From M0108 sp937862735 (GTDB lineage: Bacteria > Pseudomonadota > Gammaproteobacteria > Chromatiales > Chromatiaceae), in contig CALMDH010000329.1 of assembly GCA_937862735.1 (NCBI GenBank), positions 62,001 through 126,000 of the forward strand: a stretch of DNA of 64,000 nt. The letters run 5' to 3'. Position numbers and translations under genes: made by a program. The notes beneath the pieces are model-generated. The model was not told the origin of the DNA. It was given only the letters and a program-made list of their open reading frames with translations, and made no database searches. Below, piece after piece: positions 38,501-46,264 of this stretch; position 1 is the first letter of the stretch, and each line of letters starts with the position of its first letter.

Positions 38501-40637
38501 CCGCGTCCATTACAGCCGCTATCCCGAGGTGTTCACCGAGGTGCCGCTGACCTTCGTCGCCCTGCCCAATCGCCTGACACTCAGGTTGCGCGCGCCGGGG
38601 CCGCTGGCCAACGACACCGACAGCCTGCTGGACGGCACGTTCGGCGAGTGGGGCCAGGGGGCGTTCCGCTTTGACGCGCAGCGCCACGGCGGCTGGAGCC
38701 TCCAGCTCTACCGCGAGGTCCCGGGCCCGGGCGGGCGGGTGCGCGAGCCGCTCGGCGCGCCCACCAGCGCCATCGCCGCCGACGGCAGTTTCACGCTCAA
38801 CGCCGGCCCCCTGACCGCCGGTAGCCATCGCCTGCTGGTCACCGCCACCTTCGGCGGCAGCAGCGTGGTGCGCGACCAGCTGATCGAAAGCCCCGTCGCC
38901 ACCGTGCGCGTCCAGGATGCCACCGCCATCGCCTGCACCCTGAGCGCCACCCCGGCGGAGTCGCCGCCGGGGATCACCGCCACCCTCAAGGTGGTCCCGG
39001 AAAACCGCGGCCGCTACGCCGACGTCGGCGCCATCCAGTGGCAACGCTCCGCGGATGGCGTCACCTGGGCGCCCATCACCCTGCCGGACGGCTATACGGC
39101 CTCGTTCGGCTACACCGAACGCCTTGACCAGTCCGGGCGCTATTACTACCAGGCGGTGACCACCAACCGATATTCCGGGGCCGAGGCCACCTGTCCTGCC
39201 ACCAGCGTGCATATCTACGACACCCCGCAGGTGACCCTCAGCGGCCCCAATTACACTCTGCTCGGCGCCCCGGCGGACTGGACCGCCGCCGTCGCCGGGC
39301 CGGCACGCCCGACGGAGTATGCCTGGGTGGTGCGGCGTGGCTATGCCGATCAGGCGCCGCTGCAGTTGACCGGGCCCACCATCACCCTGCCGGCTGACGC
39401 CCTCGGCCTGTGGCAGCTCGAGGTCAAGGCCCGCTATCTGGACGCCCCCGAGCGCCAGCGGGCGTGGGGCGCGGCGCGCGATACCCTGCGCGTCGACCTG
39501 CCGCGTCTGCACCGGCCGATCCTCACCGGCGCCCGCTACGTCGAGGTCGGCAAGCCCTACACCTACACCGCCACCCTCTCGCCGCCGTGGGGCACCCACC
39601 GCGTGGCGGACAACCTGGTGATCCAGGGCGAATGGCGGCTGCCCGACGGCACCACCGTGGCCGGGGACACTCTGACCTATACCCCCACCGCCGACCCGGC
39701 CCAGCGCCTGCTCTACCGCGCCTGGATCCCCGGCTACGAGGAGGCCAGCCTGGCCACCGGCTTCCTGGATCTGCGCCCCTGGACCTACGTCTTCCCCACC
39801 GCCCGCCTGACCACGCGCGTCCTGCGCGAGGCGCAGCCGAAAACTGTGGGCTTTACCCTCAACCTGGCCAACGGCAATACCAACGGCGAACCGTTGACCG
39901 TGACCTGGACCTTGCCCGCGGCGGCCACCAGTAACCCGCAGAGCGATACCTACGTCACCGTGGCCGCCTGGGAACCCGGCATCTATCCCGTGACGGTGCA
40001 GGTGGCCGACAGCCGCGGCAACCTGGTGCAACTGGCGGAGAACCTGGTGGTTGGCGACCCGCCGCCGCTGCTCCTCGACACCAAGGTCATGATCGGCGAC
40101 AGCTGGCAGCGCGCGCCGGCGCCGGTGACGGTCAGGCTCTATCCGCAAGGCAAAATGCCCGCCGAGCAGTTCACCGCCGCCGAGGTGCGCCTCAACGGTG
40201 ACCTGGTCAGCGACCAGCTCGGCTCGTCCTACCGCCTCGACATCCCCAGCCCCGGCGAGCACACCATCGACTTCAAGCTCACCACCAGCTACGGGCGCGC
40301 GGTCGAACGGCGCGAGTCGGTGACGCTGATCGAGGGCGTGCCCCCGCAGTGCACCCTGGAAACCGCCAAGAGCGGCGAGCAGCTGCAGGTGGTCGCCCGC
40401 TGCACCGCGACCATGGGCAAGCTCGCCAGTTACAAGTGGTGGGTGACATACGCCGATGCCCCCACCACCCCGGTGGCCTGGGGCACCACCTCGGCCTACA
40501 AGATCATGCTCACCAAGGCCCACCTCGAACGTGGCGTCCTGGGGGTGACCCTGGTCGCCAGCAACGACAAGGGCCAACTGAGCAACGTCGCCGAACTGGC
40601 CCAACTGTCGGCGCCGCGCCCCACACCGACCCCGTAA
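29538..40637 (+). CDS. Giant secreted protein 3: 19 Ig-like repeats, Lcl/DUF1566-type insert, shared C-terminal module
   Basis: 3699-aa exported protein, the largest here. It has a long signal peptide (about 1-51, hydrophobic core VLALVVLLLALVPSTADA). Residues 52-2107 contain 19 beta-rich units of about 100 aa with the pattern PDxFSFTDQ, TLTTANTLTLTG, VSGDGxPQVSxNGG, WVTSGT, GQTLAVRLTSA, ATVTVGGVSDxW. A DUF1566/Lcl-type domain interrupts the array between units 2 and 3 (about 245-412; DWYLPAIDELFQLY, YWSSTE, VRCVRNG). Four or five Ig-like domains with DAAGN motifs follow (about 2110-2630), then the 1069-residue family module ending PPQC/RCTATMGKLASYKW. The ATG at 29538 is preferred; a GTG lies four codons upstream. 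It is likely a long fibre-like surface or released protein. The link to conjugation is inferred from its paralogues in the transfer operon. Confidence 0.85.
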   Translation: MTAIPLLRRFCNAGHAAQPWPRVATRPQSVLALVVLLLALVPSTADAVIDPFKFIAQTGVPRSTVITSNTVIIQDILVPNPVAVTGNGSPQVRINGGPWVTSGTVYNGQTLAVRLTSSSNFQTKRTATVTVGIATEDFHVTTEAQDTTPNPFNLTDLTGVASNTLITSETVTVTGITGNVPVTVSGDGPQEVSINGGPWVTTGTIQDGQTLTVRMSSAPTSLTAWTTFVSVGTWDDEWTVTTKDDACLGPPAVGTVCADGTVYAGLTPDGNLPFYTTTTDQGSNAYWGTFSFITGAQSTTDGDGNTADIAAHVLRGDGDYNPNDGKTPNAAQLCAELSAHGHSDWYLPAIDELFQLYYYRASLPNFASKFYWSSTEVDSGNSKGVLFSSGIQSQTKSTYSDTRVRCVRNGADVTPDGFTLTDQTEIVPGTRVYTTPLTVTGLTGTTNVSISGQGNPTIKLNGTGLWVGNGTLSNGDTVEASLYASASPDTPLTATLAIGGVSDDWTVRTQQDIVPDAFTFTDQTGVALNTLCTATAVTITGLGNPAPVTVSGDGNPQISINGGAWATSGTITNNQTLAVRLTSSANLATTATATVTVGGVSDQWTVRTLDDTQPDEFSFTDQTGVPLSTLITSDTVTITGITTGVPVTVYGDGSPQISINGGAWATSGTITDGQSLAVRLTSPGTYSTYREATVTVGDANFNWTAAWTVQTQHDTVPNAFTFTDQTNVPLSTLRTATAVTITGLGPAMLGASPVTVTGEGSPQISIAGGAWATSGTIMNNQTLAVRLTSAATFSTTRSTTVTVGGVSDTWDVTTLAADFIPDPFSFTDQSGIALSTLTTANTLTISGINDGAAVTVSGDGNPQVSINGGAWATSGTLTNNQTLAVRLTSAASYDTTSTATVAVGGVTDTWTVTTLGDTVPDPFNFTDQLTVVPNTLIAAPAVTITGITVATPVTVTGDGNPQISLNGGAWATSGTIVNNQTLAVRLTSAADSSTTRTATVTVGGVSDAWFVRTADDTTPDPFSFTDQVDVEPSTLTTANTLTLTGINAATPVTVSGDGSPQVSLDGGPWVTSGTIQNGQTLAVRLTSAPDYSTTYTATVTVGGVSDAWTVRTLDDSVPDAFSFTDQVDVALSSAITSNTLILTGFNAAAPVTVSGDGDPEISLNGGPWVTSGTLSPGQTLAVRLTSAADFSATRSATVTVGGVSDTWAVTTLAQDTTPDAFSFTDQSDVARSTLTTANTLTLTGINDATAVSVSGDGDPQVSLDGGPWVTSGTLTPGQTLAVRLTSAADYSTLYTATVTVGGVSDAWTVRTLDDTVPDAFSFTDQSGVARATAVTSNTLTISGLTGAAPVTVSGSGTPQVSLNGGDWVTSGAISNGQTLSVRLTSAPTYSTARSAQVTVGGVSDTWTVTTLVDSEPDAFTFTDQSDVPRDTRRTSDTLSITGLNVPVTVTVSGDGGPQFSINGGPWVTSGTLTSGQTLAVQLTSAADFSTPHSATVTVGASSATWTVTTLAQDTTPDAFSFTDQSDVPRSTLTTANTLTLTGFNDATAVSVSGDGDPQVSLAGGPWVTSGTLTPGQTLTVRLTSAADYSTLSTATVTVGGVSDAWTVRTVDDTVPDAFSFTDQSNVVRSTLTTANTLTLTGLGVTAPVTVSGDGNPQVSLNGGPWVTSGALENGQTLAVRLTSAADFSTPHRATITVGAGSTTWTVTTLARDTTPDAFNFTDLTDVARSTLTTSNTLTLTGINDGAAVAVSGDGNPQVSLAGGPWVTSSTLLPGQTLAVRLTSAADYSTQSTATVTVGGVSDAWTVRTVDDTVPDAFSFVAQVDVALSSAITSNTVTLTGLGAAAPVTVSGDGNPQVSIQGGPWVTSGSLAPGQTLAVLLTSAGDFSTPHTATVTVGGVSASWAVTTQARDTTPDPFSFADQSGVPLSTLRTALALPITGINDATAVTVTGDGDPRISINGGAWATSGAILNNQTLQVRLTSAATASTASTATVTVGGVSDEWTVRTVDDTTPDPFSFTDQSDVEQQATITSNTLTLTGLTGGAAVAVSGAGHPQVSIQGGPWVTAGTLTNGQTLAVRLTSSAQAYATARATVTVGGVSDEWSVRTRDTAAPLITGAVLAADPPRVDLTIREVPVDGPGQVVRAWAEATRAATAQQWTWEASQLSSPGGDADWAAQLVLPALDSGRYALALYAADAAGNVSAPHALEYVYDVAPPVITQASLGAGNQWVDVQVSEAPEDGARTVDQVWVELVEAGGERHTLQAEGLTAPAGAAPWQARVALSTVPTGRYTLSVGARDAAGNLAAPLALGEHLLYNQPPVIATAQLGDHAKWLDVTTQAAPPGVQDIVAFWVEAQPVAGGAPLTVAGEAPAAISVDGQRHWQGRVGLATLISGRYTLQAFARDARDGVSAPFTLSEVLLDNTPPVITGTQLGPLNQWVEASLFEGPADGPRTVTRFWVAATPQPSGAPILLPHDQLVAPGGDGNWLARSPLTALADGNYAFTAHAEDAAGNQAAPYAFSIRLAIDHQAPAVTFATVDGQPLAAAPLQDPQAIAFQVTDNLDPQPAVVSVTLRGGALTTPLTLDYQPAGDGYVVRYPATLPLLADDTYEISVVARDANQNEGTHSAPFAVGARLLPLLAAHGEQILLPLVAGKVDVRRETQDWPLTTEAAVTGHQPPQPLRGKADLIITLSADARDALVIAGQPLNPGQNLYYPDYNFDAARGRITLPMHPLASAALPEGRFGDLQVRIDRPLAPVVKAPIHLWSPAAELLLKQSAPAFAKKVHPAELSLVARGATLCAGDFQALTDPGTTRHTLAPDGTALCAVHWVELPPDLQPHPLYKRALKGFLNTTAESVSLRYQPGLYVVRGNSYAFYPALTPAPAEAGAPTAAVQEHSVALYEPEPPALRFNPASAAAAQGDWLPAGSWATRTGPYAPGTVTAMSKPYLGLVLSLRDADSGAVRSERATTADNVRETVTTDLAALEDTTRLVARVHYSRYPEVFTEVPLTFVALPNRLTLRLRAPGPLANDTDSLLDGTFGEWGQGAFRFDAQRHGGWSLQLYREVPGPGGRVREPLGAPTSAIAADGSFTLNAGPLTAGSHRLLVTATFGGSSVVRDQLIESPVATVRVQDATAIACTLSATPAESPPGITATLKVVPENRGRYADVGAIQWQRSADGVTWAPITLPDGYTASFGYTERLDQSGRYYYQAVTTNRYSGAEATCPATSVHIYDTPQVTLSGPNYTLLGAPADWTAAVAGPARPTEYAWVVRRGYADQAPLQLTGPTITLPADALGLWQLEVKARYLDAPERQRAWGAARDTLRVDLPRLHRPILTGARYVEVGKPYTYTATLSPPWGTHRVADNLVIQGEWRLPDGTTVAGDTLTYTPTADPAQRLLYRAWIPGYEEASLATGFLDLRPWTYVFPTARLTTRVLREAQPKTVGFTLNLANGNTNGEPLTVTWTLPAAATSNPQSDTYVTVAAWEPGIYPVTVQVADSRGNLVQLAENLVVGDPPPLLLDTKVMIGDSWQRAPAPVTVRLYPQGKMPAEQFTAAEVRLNGDLVSDQLGSSYRLDIPSPGEHTIDFKLTTSYGRAVERRESVTLIEGVPPQCTLETAKSGEQLQVVARCTATMGKLASYKWWVTYADAPTTPVAWGTTSAYKIMLTKAHLERGVLGVTLVASNDKGQLSNVAELAQLSAPRPTPTP
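31080..35860 (+). repeat. Sixteen tandem ~299-bp coding repeats in giant gene 3
   Basis: Units 4-19 of the repeat array run head to tail with no linker and a mean period of 299 bp, staying similar at DNA level (for example repeated CAGCTTCACCGACCAGAG and GGCCAGACCCTGGCGGTG). Neighbouring units share phrases unit by unit, a sign of duplication and gene conversion. Copy number probably varies between strains and may be wrong in a short-read assembly. Confidence 0.85.
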
Positions 40638-40644
40638 CCTCCCA

Positions 40645-40670
40645 CCCCGCCCGGTTCCGCCCGGGCGGGG
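40645..40670 (+). terminator. GC hairpin after giant gene 3
   Basis: CCCCGCCCGG (40645-40654) and CCGGGCGGGG (40661-40670) form a perfect 10-bp stem with a six-base loop, eight bases after the stop of giant gene 3. No U tract follows, so it may act as a weak or factor-assisted terminator or as an RNA 3'-end stabiliser. Confidence 0.5.
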
Positions 40671-40725
40671 CGCCGGCCGCCCGTCGCGAAATCCCGGCCA
40701 AGCGCCGCTTGGCCGTGAGTCATCC

Positions 40726-40755
40726 CGCGCAAAACCCCCCGCGCGGCCTGCTATC
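40726..40755 (+). promoter_or_regulatory. Conserved upstream element of giant gene 4
   Basis: CGCGCAAAAC (40726-40735) and CTATC (40751-40755) repeat the arrangement seen before giant gene 3 with identical 25-bp spacing, 48 bp before the ATG. Flanking bases differ, so the two words look selected rather than part of a recent duplication. No such element precedes giant gene 5, which may depend on this promoter. Confidence 0.4.
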
Positions 40756-40802
40756 GTCGACGGCCACGCAGCCACCCATCCACCGCTGCGGTGAAGGACA
40801 CC

Positions 40803-43800
40803 ATGCGCACACGCTCCCGACTCGGCCTCCTCCTGGCGTTACTGGCCGTCACCTTCAGCGCCCGGGCAGAAATCCTGATCAATTATGTCTATACCGACCC
40901 CTATGGGGTGGAGAAGGCGGCCACCGCGACCACGCCGGCGATCAATCCCCAGGGTGACCTGCGGCTGGCCCTGGCCGGCGGGCTGGACCGCTATGTCCGC
41001 ATTGCCTTTGTCGACGCCAGTGGTACCGTGATCACGGCCGCCGAATCCGAGCGCCTCGGTCCCGCGGACCGGATCGAGGTGGACGGTCAAGCCTACTACG
41101 GCGCGCGGCTGGTGCTGACCCCGCCGGCCGGGGATGGCAACCACCGGCTGCGGGCGGAGATCCTCGACGCGGCACGCACCGTCCTGAGCCACGAAAATAT
41201 CCCGGTGCAGATCGACCGTACACCGCCGATCATGACCGGCGGCTTCGGCTGGAAGGCCTGGCGGCCCGGGGAGCTCTACCCGCTGCCGGACAACACCCTG
41301 ATCGGCGCCTTTGAGGCGCGCCGATTTTGGGCGGAGGGCATTCAGGACGCCCACTCCGGTCTGGACACCGCCCGCGGTCTGTTTCAATCGGTGTATCTGG
41401 AAGGCGCCCACGCCGGGCAGGTCGCCTATGAAACCCCGGCGATCATCACCGAGGAGACCGTTGCCATCGGCAATGGCGGCAACTGGGATTTGCAGCCGGG
41501 CGTCCATTATCCGGCCGCGGACGGGGCCTACAGCTTTCGCTTCATCATTTTCGATCAGGCCGGCAACGCCGCCACCTTTGCGCTTCCCGTGGTGCTGGAT
41601 GGCGTGGTGGAAGGCGAGGCGCTGGAGTTTTTTGCCGTGTTCGATCCGGACGTCGCCACCAATCCGGTGCCCGGCAGCCCCTATAGCGGCTACACCCCCT
41701 ATGTCCCCGGCATGGTGGTCAAGACCAATCCGGTGAAAATGCTGCTGCGCGTGCCGCGGGCGCTGTGGTGGCAGGACAACCCCACGGGGATTTCCTTCTA
41801 TCGGCGGGCGCCGGCGCTGCCCGCGGGGGCGTTTCCGCTGACCGAGGCGGATTTCGTCGACGAGGCGTATGCCTATCTGGAGATGGCATTCCCCTATGTG
41901 GCGGCGGCGAGCCTCGACCCGGCAATCGGCCTCAGCCCCGACTACCGCGTGGCGAGCCTGACCTGGTGGGGCGCCGGACCCGCGCTCGTGCCGGATCTGG
42001 TGTTGACGCCCGGCGCCAACGACAGCCCGCGGATGCTGGAGATTCAGTTGCAGTGGGCGTCGGGAACGACCCAGGTCGTCCAGCAGGGGCGCGACACCAA
42101 CCGCAACACCCCCGATACCCTGACCGGCATCCGCGTCACCGCCGAACCGCGCGCTTACGACCAGACCTTTAACGCCGACGTGGTCGGCACCTGCGTCATC
42201 CCCGCGGGGGCCACCCAGTGCACCGCCGCCGAGGCCTTCCTCCTCGGCGGGACCGCGGATGGCATGCAGATGGAACTGCTGGACTTCCAGCTGACCAATC
42301 GCACCGGCGAACTCTTCACCCCGACGATCTATCACATCCTCACCTACGACGGCCGCCCGCCGGTGGTGGAAAGTCTGGAGATCACCACCGTGGCCAGTCA
42401 GCGTCAGGTCGGGCTGACCCTGACCGAATACCTGACGGGCTCCTGGTGGGCCCTGGTCCACCTGAAAGCCGTCTGGCTGGAAGCGACGGGCGTCCCGGGC
42501 GACTTCCGCCTCCCGGCGACCCGGCTGGAATCCACCGATGGTGTCCTGTGGTGGCAGGCAGTGATCCCCCTGGGCGCCCTGCCGAGCGGGGTCTACAACC
42601 TGACGGTGTACGCCGAGGATAATTACGGCAACCGCTCCCTGGCGGTGAAAAAGACCGGCTATGTGCATGATGCCACCCCGCCGGTGGTGAAAATCCGCGG
42701 CCCGGACGCCAAGCCCCTGGCGGGGACGGTCGTCGGCGGTCTGGCGGAGATTACGTTCACCGTCACCGACAACGTCGATGCCGACCCGGTGGTCAATTTT
42801 GTGCGCATCACCGGCGGCCCGGCGGCGGAGAACGTGGCCGTCGGGTTCTATGCAGAGCAGGGGATCTATCGCATCGAATACCCGGTGATGCCCCCCAGCG
42901 CGGCGGCGAATGACTACCAGTTCGAGGTGGACGCCACCGACGCCGCCGGCAATCACGTCCTGGCGGTGGCGCCCTTTACCTTCCAGCCGGCACCCCTGCG
43001 CCTCATTGCGGCGAACGGCGACACGATTGCCCTGCCGGTGACCGCCGGGTCAGGCGCGGTGCGCCTGCCCAACGGCCATTGGCCCCTGACCACCGAGCCG
43101 GTGGTGCTGCACACCGCCGGCGGCCAACCCTTGCGCGGCCGCCACGACCTGCTGGTGCGCCTGAGCGCCGATGCGCCCACCGCCCTGCAGGTGGACGGCC
43201 AGACCCTGACGCCCGGCGGGGAGATCCGCTTCGCCGGTTACGACTTTGGCGCGACGGACAGCGTCCTGACCCTGCCGCTGGCGTGGGCCGATGCGGCGGC
43301 GACGATCCCGCACGGGTATGCCGGGCAAGTGAGCGTGGAAATCCTCCAGGACGGTGCCCCGCTGTTTACCGCCGACCTGCGCGCCTGGGAGGTCGGCACC
43401 GAGGTGACCTATTACCAAAGCGAACCGGTGTACGCCGCCAAGGTCGAGGAGGCCACGCTGGCGGTCCTGCCACTCAGCCCGGGCTATTGCGCCGGCACGG
43501 TGGTCACCCATGACCCGGCACAGGGTTACTATGACTCACGGGGGCAGGAGGGCGACAGCGTGTGCGCCGTCGCCTGGACCACGGTGCCCGCGGGCCTGGC
43601 CGGGGTCGGCGGCCAGCAGGCGCGTCTGCGCGGCTATCTGGACGTGACCGGCGCGACGACGACCGTCGCCTACCAGCCCGGCCTGCTGATCAAGCACCAG
43701 GGCCACTATGCCTTCTATCCCACCGGGGCCGCCGCCGAGCACACCCTGGACCTGATCACGGCCGACCCGCCGGTGATCAGCTTCACCCCCACCGGCGACA

Positions 43801-46145
43801 AAGCGGCCCAGGTCGAGTGGCTGGGCGCGGGCGAGTGGCCCACCTGGCTGGGCCGCAGCAACGCCGGCACCTTCTACGCGCGCGGTTCCGGCGCCTATAA
43901 GGGCGTAGGCCTGGTGGTGACCGACGTGGCCACGGGCGAGGTCGTGATCGATCAACTCGCGTCCTCGGTCTACGCCCGCGCCCCGCTGTTCACCGCGCTC
44001 ACGTCCCTGGAAGACGCGGTCACCCTGCAGGTCCGGGCCTTTTATGCGCGGGCGCCGGAAATTGCCGCCCAGGCGACCTACCGCTTCGTCGTCGTCCCCG
44101 AGCGCTCGCTGATCCGCCTGCAGGCGCCCAGCGGGGCGCTGAATACCGAACCCCTGGTGATGCAGGGCCAGTTTGGCGTCTATCACCAGCGGCAGATCGA
44201 ATATTCCGCCGCGCGCATGGGTGAGTGGGCGATCCGCGTCTATCGCGAGGTGTCCGGCGGCGACGGCAAACTGATCCGTCAGCAGGTCGGCAGCGAAACC
44301 ACGCAACTCGCCGCGGATGGCGCCTTCAGCCTCAACCTGGGCCTCCTGGCCGCCGGCGGCCACCGCCTGGTGGCGACGGCCACCTATCTGGGCGACGGCG
44401 TCGTGGCGCAGGATGTCGTCGAGAGTACCCCGCTGGGCATTCGCGTCAACGACGGCACCCCGGTGGTCGTGACCATGAACGCGATGCGCGACACCGCCCG
44501 GCCACCGTTCCTGAATATCATCCGCGCCGTCCTGAGCAATCCCTATCGCGCCCTGGACGTCGACCAGGTCGGGTGGGAACGCTCCCGGGATGGCGTCGCC
44601 TGGGAAACCATCGCGCGCGATGCCCGGCTGGGCAAGAGCTTCGGGCTCAATGAGACCATTACCACCAGTGGCAGCTTCTGGTATCGCGCCACCACCCGTA
44701 ACCGCTACACCGGCGCCACCTATACCGCCGAGCCGCTGCGCGTGCAGGCGTACGAACGGCCGGCGGTGACGATCAGCGGCGCCCTGCAGACCTTTGTCGA
44801 CCACCCGGTGAGCTGGAGCGCCACGGTGACGCCCGCGGAGCGCGCGGTGGTGCATGAATGGACGGTTCAGCGTGGCGCGCGCGACGACCCGGACCCCCTG
44901 ACCGCGACCGGCGCCAGCGTCAGCTTGCCCGCCGACCGCACCGGCACCTGGTACGCCACCCTGCGCAGCCGCTTTGCCGATGCCCCGGACGTGCCGGATG
45001 CCTGGAGCACGTCCGTGCGCTCCCTGAAGGTGAGTCCGCCGTCCCTGAGCCGGCCGAAAATCATCGGCGAGGCCAGCGTCGAGATCGGCCGGCCCTATAC
45101 CTATAGCGTGCAGGTGTACGCCCTCGCCGCGGGCCAAGGCCCGGCGGATCTGACCGTGGACGGCGAATGGGTGCTGCCCGATGGCAGCCTGGCGACCGGT
45201 ACCACCCTGGCCTACATCCCCACCGCCGCCGAGGCGCAGGTTCTGCGCTATCGCGCCTGGGTCAGCGGCTACCGCGCCGAGACGGAAACCACCACCACCC
45301 TGCAGTTGCGCCCGTGGGCCTATGTCTTTCCCAGCGCCCAGTTCCATAAGAACGTGCGCCGGGAATTCGACCCGGCGGTGGTGACCTACACCCTGCGCCT
45401 GACCGGGGCGCGCACCGGCACGGAAAGCCCCGGGGTGCACTGGACCTTCCCCCCCGAGGCGACGGTGGAACAGCACAGTGACACCCGTGTCACCCTGACG
45501 CTCACCATGCCGGGGTCCTACCCGGTCGCCGCCCGCGTGTTCGATACCCGCGGCCACGAGGTGCGCCTCGAGGATACGTTCACCGTGCCCGAACCCGACC
45601 CGCTGGTCGCCAGCGCCGCGATCCAGATCGCCGATAGCTGGGCGCGCGCCCCCGCCAGCGTCACCTTGCGCTGGTATGCGGATGGGTTGCTGGCCAAGGA
45701 GCGGGTGGCGGGCGTGCGCCTGACGCTCAACGGCGAGCTCATCAGCGAGGCGGTGAAGAGTTATTACACCGTGCTGATCGAGCAGGCGGGCAGCTATGAC
45801 CTGCGCTTCGATCTGGAGACCAGTTATGGCCGCACCGTCAGTCACAGTGATCGCTTCGAACTGATCACCGGGACGCCACCGGCCTGCGCCCTGACGGCGG
45901 AGGGCGATGCCGTCACCGCGCTGCAGCTGCGGGCAACCTGCACGACGCCGATGGGCAAACTGGCGAGTTATCACTGGCTGGCGACCTATGCCGATGCGCC
46001 GGCCAGCCCCAAGGACCTGGGGCAGAAATCGGCGCATACCGTGCGCTTTACCGCCGAGGAATTGGCGCGCGGTCTGGTCGACGTGTCCCTGACGGCGGTC
46101 AACGACAAGGGCCAGGCGAGCAATACGGCGCGCTGGACGCCCTGA
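40803..46145 (+). CDS. Giant secreted protein 4: Ig-like protein with DUF4165-like N terminus and shared C-terminal module
   Basis: 1780-aa exported protein. The signal peptide is residues 1-22 (cut after SARA). The N-terminal domain (about 23-330; VYTDPYG, LAGGLDRYVRIAF, DRIEVDGQAYYGARL) is shared with giant protein 5 and resembles the region called DUF4165 in plasmid-borne Ig-like proteins (recalled, not searched). Two Ig-like domains follow (about 510-720; TEYLTGSWWA, VYAEDNYGNRS, DNVDADP). The family module fills the last 1050 residues, with cysteine pairs at CAGTVV/VCAVAW and PPAC/ATCTTPMGKLASYHW. The ATG at 40803 has GAAGGA six bases upstream. It is clearly a paralogue of giants 3 and 5 and lacks the long repeat array. 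A surface or secreted role is expected. Confidence 0.85.
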   Translation: MRTRSRLGLLLALLAVTFSARAEILINYVYTDPYGVEKAATATTPAINPQGDLRLALAGGLDRYVRIAFVDASGTVITAAESERLGPADRIEVDGQAYYGARLVLTPPAGDGNHRLRAEILDAARTVLSHENIPVQIDRTPPIMTGGFGWKAWRPGELYPLPDNTLIGAFEARRFWAEGIQDAHSGLDTARGLFQSVYLEGAHAGQVAYETPAIITEETVAIGNGGNWDLQPGVHYPAADGAYSFRFIIFDQAGNAATFALPVVLDGVVEGEALEFFAVFDPDVATNPVPGSPYSGYTPYVPGMVVKTNPVKMLLRVPRALWWQDNPTGISFYRRAPALPAGAFPLTEADFVDEAYAYLEMAFPYVAAASLDPAIGLSPDYRVASLTWWGAGPALVPDLVLTPGANDSPRMLEIQLQWASGTTQVVQQGRDTNRNTPDTLTGIRVTAEPRAYDQTFNADVVGTCVIPAGATQCTAAEAFLLGGTADGMQMELLDFQLTNRTGELFTPTIYHILTYDGRPPVVESLEITTVASQRQVGLTLTEYLTGSWWALVHLKAVWLEATGVPGDFRLPATRLESTDGVLWWQAVIPLGALPSGVYNLTVYAEDNYGNRSLAVKKTGYVHDATPPVVKIRGPDAKPLAGTVVGGLAEITFTVTDNVDADPVVNFVRITGGPAAENVAVGFYAEQGIYRIEYPVMPPSAAANDYQFEVDATDAAGNHVLAVAPFTFQPAPLRLIAANGDTIALPVTAGSGAVRLPNGHWPLTTEPVVLHTAGGQPLRGRHDLLVRLSADAPTALQVDGQTLTPGGEIRFAGYDFGATDSVLTLPLAWADAAATIPHGYAGQVSVEILQDGAPLFTADLRAWEVGTEVTYYQSEPVYAAKVEEATLAVLPLSPGYCAGTVVTHDPAQGYYDSRGQEGDSVCAVAWTTVPAGLAGVGGQQARLRGYLDVTGATTTVAYQPGLLIKHQGHYAFYPTGAAAEHTLDLITADPPVISFTPTGDKAAQVEWLGAGEWPTWLGRSNAGTFYARGSGAYKGVGLVVTDVATGEVVIDQLASSVYARAPLFTALTSLEDAVTLQVRAFYARAPEIAAQATYRFVVVPERSLIRLQAPSGALNTEPLVMQGQFGVYHQRQIEYSAARMGEWAIRVYREVSGGDGKLIRQQVGSETTQLAADGAFSLNLGLLAAGGHRLVATATYLGDGVVAQDVVESTPLGIRVNDGTPVVVTMNAMRDTARPPFLNIIRAVLSNPYRALDVDQVGWERSRDGVAWETIARDARLGKSFGLNETITTSGSFWYRATTRNRYTGATYTAEPLRVQAYERPAVTISGALQTFVDHPVSWSATVTPAERAVVHEWTVQRGARDDPDPLTATGASVSLPADRTGTWYATLRSRFADAPDVPDAWSTSVRSLKVSPPSLSRPKIIGEASVEIGRPYTYSVQVYALAAGQGPADLTVDGEWVLPDGSLATGTTLAYIPTAAEAQVLRYRAWVSGYRAETETTTTLQLRPWAYVFPSAQFHKNVRREFDPAVVTYTLRLTGARTGTESPGVHWTFPPEATVEQHSDTRVTLTLTMPGSYPVAARVFDTRGHEVRLEDTFTVPEPDPLVASAAIQIADSWARAPASVTLRWYADGLLAKERVAGVRLTLNGELISEAVKSYYTVLIEQAGSYDLRFDLETSYGRTVSHSDRFELITGTPPACALTAEGDAVTALQLRATCTTPMGKLASYHWLATYADAPASPKDLGQKSAHTVRFTAEELARGLVDVSLTAVNDKGQASNTARWTP

Positions 46146-46170
46146 GGCGCCGCCGACAGGCCCGGGGACC

Positions 46171-46194
46171 GGGTAGGGTAGGGCAGGGCAAGGG
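46171..46194 (+). repeat. G-quadruplex candidate before giant gene 5
   Basis: Five GGG runs (46171, 46176, 46181, 46186, 46192) are separated by two or three bases on the coding strand, 70 bp before the ATG of giant gene 5. They sit in the loop of a longer inverted repeat (GGCGCCGCC at 46146-46154 and GGCGGCGCC at 46199-46207). The pair could act as an RNA structure between the two genes. Confidence 0.6.
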
Positions 46195-46264
46195 TGGCGG
46201 CGGCGCCGGCATCCCCGTCGAGGTTAGGTTTGGCTGCGCCTCTGATGAGGCCGAGGTGATCACA

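Noticed and set aside
36960..40775. Minus-strand open frame of 1271 aa
   Set aside because: Antisense shadow of the C-terminal part of giant gene 3.
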